Below, in pieces: positions 5,006 to 5,981 of a stretch of 5,981 nt of DNA. The stretch is taken from assembly GCA_027053375.1 (NCBI GenBank), contig JALUJC010000013.1, forward strand, positions 1 to 5,981, in the 5' to 3' direction. Under the pieces are notes generated by a model that ran no database searches, was not told the origin of the DNA, and saw only the letters and a program-made list of their open reading frames with translations. How positions within the stretch are numbered: position 1 is the first letter of the stretch; each line of letters begins with the position of its first letter. Made by a program: the position numbers and the translations under genes. The DNA is from Caldifarciminota bacterium. GTDB taxonomy: Bacteria > Hydrothermota > Hydrothermia > S141-80.

Positions 5006-5981
5006 ATGAGTGAGATCCTTGCCACGAAAAAGCTCAGGACCATCCGGCCGGGCAGGGGGGTGGTGACCATCCCGGAGTTTTTCGAGCGCAGTGTTCGGGA
5101 ATATGCAAATCACGTCATCTTCCGGAAGCGCGCGAAAAATGGTGCGGACTTTGATACCTACACCTATGAAGAAGCCGGAAGAATTGTGCGACGCCTTGCC
5201 CGTGTGTTCGTGGAAACCTTTGGTCTGAAGCCCGGGATGCATGCAGCGGTGATCGGGGATAACCGCCCCGAATGGGCGTTCGCCTATTTTGCCATTCAAT
5301 GGGCGGGTGCGGTGGTGGTCCCCGTGGACGCACGGCTCACCCCCACGGAGATCCGGCACATTCTGGATCATGGGGAAGTGGTGCTGATCGTGGCACAGGA
5401 TCGGTACATCGGGGACCTTCTGGACATGAAGGACACCATCCCCACCCTGAAGTATATCGTCTCCATGGATCCTTATCCCGATGAACCGTCGGTCCCCGTT
5501 CTGGCGGACCTGGTGGAACATGCACCGGGAGAAATGGACAGGGTGCCGCGGGAACTGGACGATCTTGCCGTGATTCTGTACACATCCGGGACCACCGGAT
5601 CTTCCAAAGGGGTGATGCTGACCCATCGCAACATTGCAAGCAACGTGGATGACATCTATGCTTTCATGGACTACGGTCCCGGTGATATGTTTTTCTCCGT
5701 GCTCCCCATCCACCACAGTTTTGAGAACACCGCCGGTTTCCTGGGTCCGATCTATGGCGGTGCCACCATCACCTTTTCACGTTCCATTCTCCGTCCCCGG
5801 GAGATGCGTGCCGACATGCTGGACACCCGTCCCACCTTTTTCCTTGCCGTCCCGCTTCTTTTTGAAAAGATCGTGGCTGGAATCTTCCGTGAGGTGAAAC
5901 GGGCACCGGCGCCCCGGCGGGCCATGTTCCAGGTGCTCTGGAATCTGTCCAAACTGACCGGTGGCAAACTGGGGGCGACCC
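5006..5981 (+). CDS. AMP-forming long-chain acyl-CoA synthetase-like ligase, 3' end outside window
   Basis: The frame is open from the ATG to the window edge (325 residues visible; full-length family members have about 600). It belongs to the ANL superfamily of adenylate-forming enzymes, which activate a carboxylic acid with ATP and then transfer it to CoA. The phosphate-binding loop is YTSGTTGSSKGVMLTHRN at 192-209. LPIHHSFE at 233-240 matches the A4 motif of fatty-acyl ligases, and AVPLLFEKI at 281-289 matches the VPRVFEKI-type segment of long-chain synthetases of the FadD15/AMP-binding group. Residues 24-36 (EFFERSVREYANH) are the usual opening. The C-terminal lid domain with the catalytic Lys is outside the window. 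The start is supported by the purine-rich AAGGGGGGAGAGG just upstream (4993-5005) and by the family's normal N-terminus. Its substrate is inferred from family only; a role in fatty-acid uptake, membrane lipid recycling or beta-oxidation is possible. Confidence 0.92.
   Translation, partial: MSEILATKKLRTIRPGRGVVTIPEFFERSVREYANHVIFRKRAKNGADFDTYTYEEAGRIVRRLARVFVETFGLKPGMHAAVIGDNRPEWAFAYFAIQWAGAVVVPVDARLTPTEIRHILDHGEVVLIVAQDRYIGDLLDMKDTIPTLKYIVSMDPYPDEPSVPVLADLVEHAPGEMDRVPRELDDLAVILYTSGTTGSSKGVMLTHRNIASNVDDIYAFMDYGPGDMFFSVLPIHHSFENTAGFLGPIYGGATITFSRSILRPREMRADMLDTRPTFFLAVPLLFEKIVAGIFREVKRAPAPRRAMFQVLWNLSKLTGGKLGAT

Noticed and set aside
4979..5716. Open frame of 245 codons on the minus strand
   Set aside because: It is antisense to the AMP-forming ligase, whose motifs are unambiguous. 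The His-rich composition is typical of a complementary-strand artefact.

Overview
The window (about 6 kb, moderately GC-rich) looks like ordinary chromosomal DNA of a diderm (Gram-negative), probably aerobic or microaerobic bacterium. Two genes look like outer-membrane beta-barrels, and a membrane oxidase carries a c-type heme domain predicted to lie in the periplasm. I cannot name the phylum from sequence alone. I see no mobile element, CRISPR array, rRNA or tRNA.

Layout. (1) 2-385 (+) is the C-terminal end of a probable beta-barrel protein cut by the window edge. (2) 480-1151 (-) is a DUF481-type outer-membrane protein, convergent with the first gene. (3) 1152-1579 is a 428-bp divergent intergenic region with two well-formed sigma70-type promoters, both spaced 17 bp and both with -10 TACACT, and an 18-bp palindrome between them. 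(4) 1580-2899 and 2896-3963 (+) form a two-gene operon with an ATGA overlap. It encodes a cytochrome bd-superfamily oxidase of unusual type: a CydA-like subunit with no quinol loop, no visible heme b558 ligands and a C-terminal cytochrome c domain, plus a second polytopic subunit that resembles CydA rather than CydB. (5) A perfect 13-bp inverted repeat spans the stop codon of that operon, and a promoter-like sequence right behind it would start transcription at or next to the purM ATG. (6) 3995-4954 (+) is purM of de novo purine synthesis. (7) 5006-5981 (+) is the N-terminal part of a long-chain acyl-CoA synthetase-like AMP-forming ligase, running off the window.

How the genes fit together. 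The two oxidase genes are clearly one functional unit: electrons most likely enter through the periplasmic heme c and pass to the two high-spin hemes of the four-helix core for O2 reduction. The other genes look like unrelated neighbours with their own promoters. The oxidase operon is the item most worth attention. It fits a branch of the bd superfamily that phylogenomics has recognised but, to my knowledge, has been little studied biochemically.
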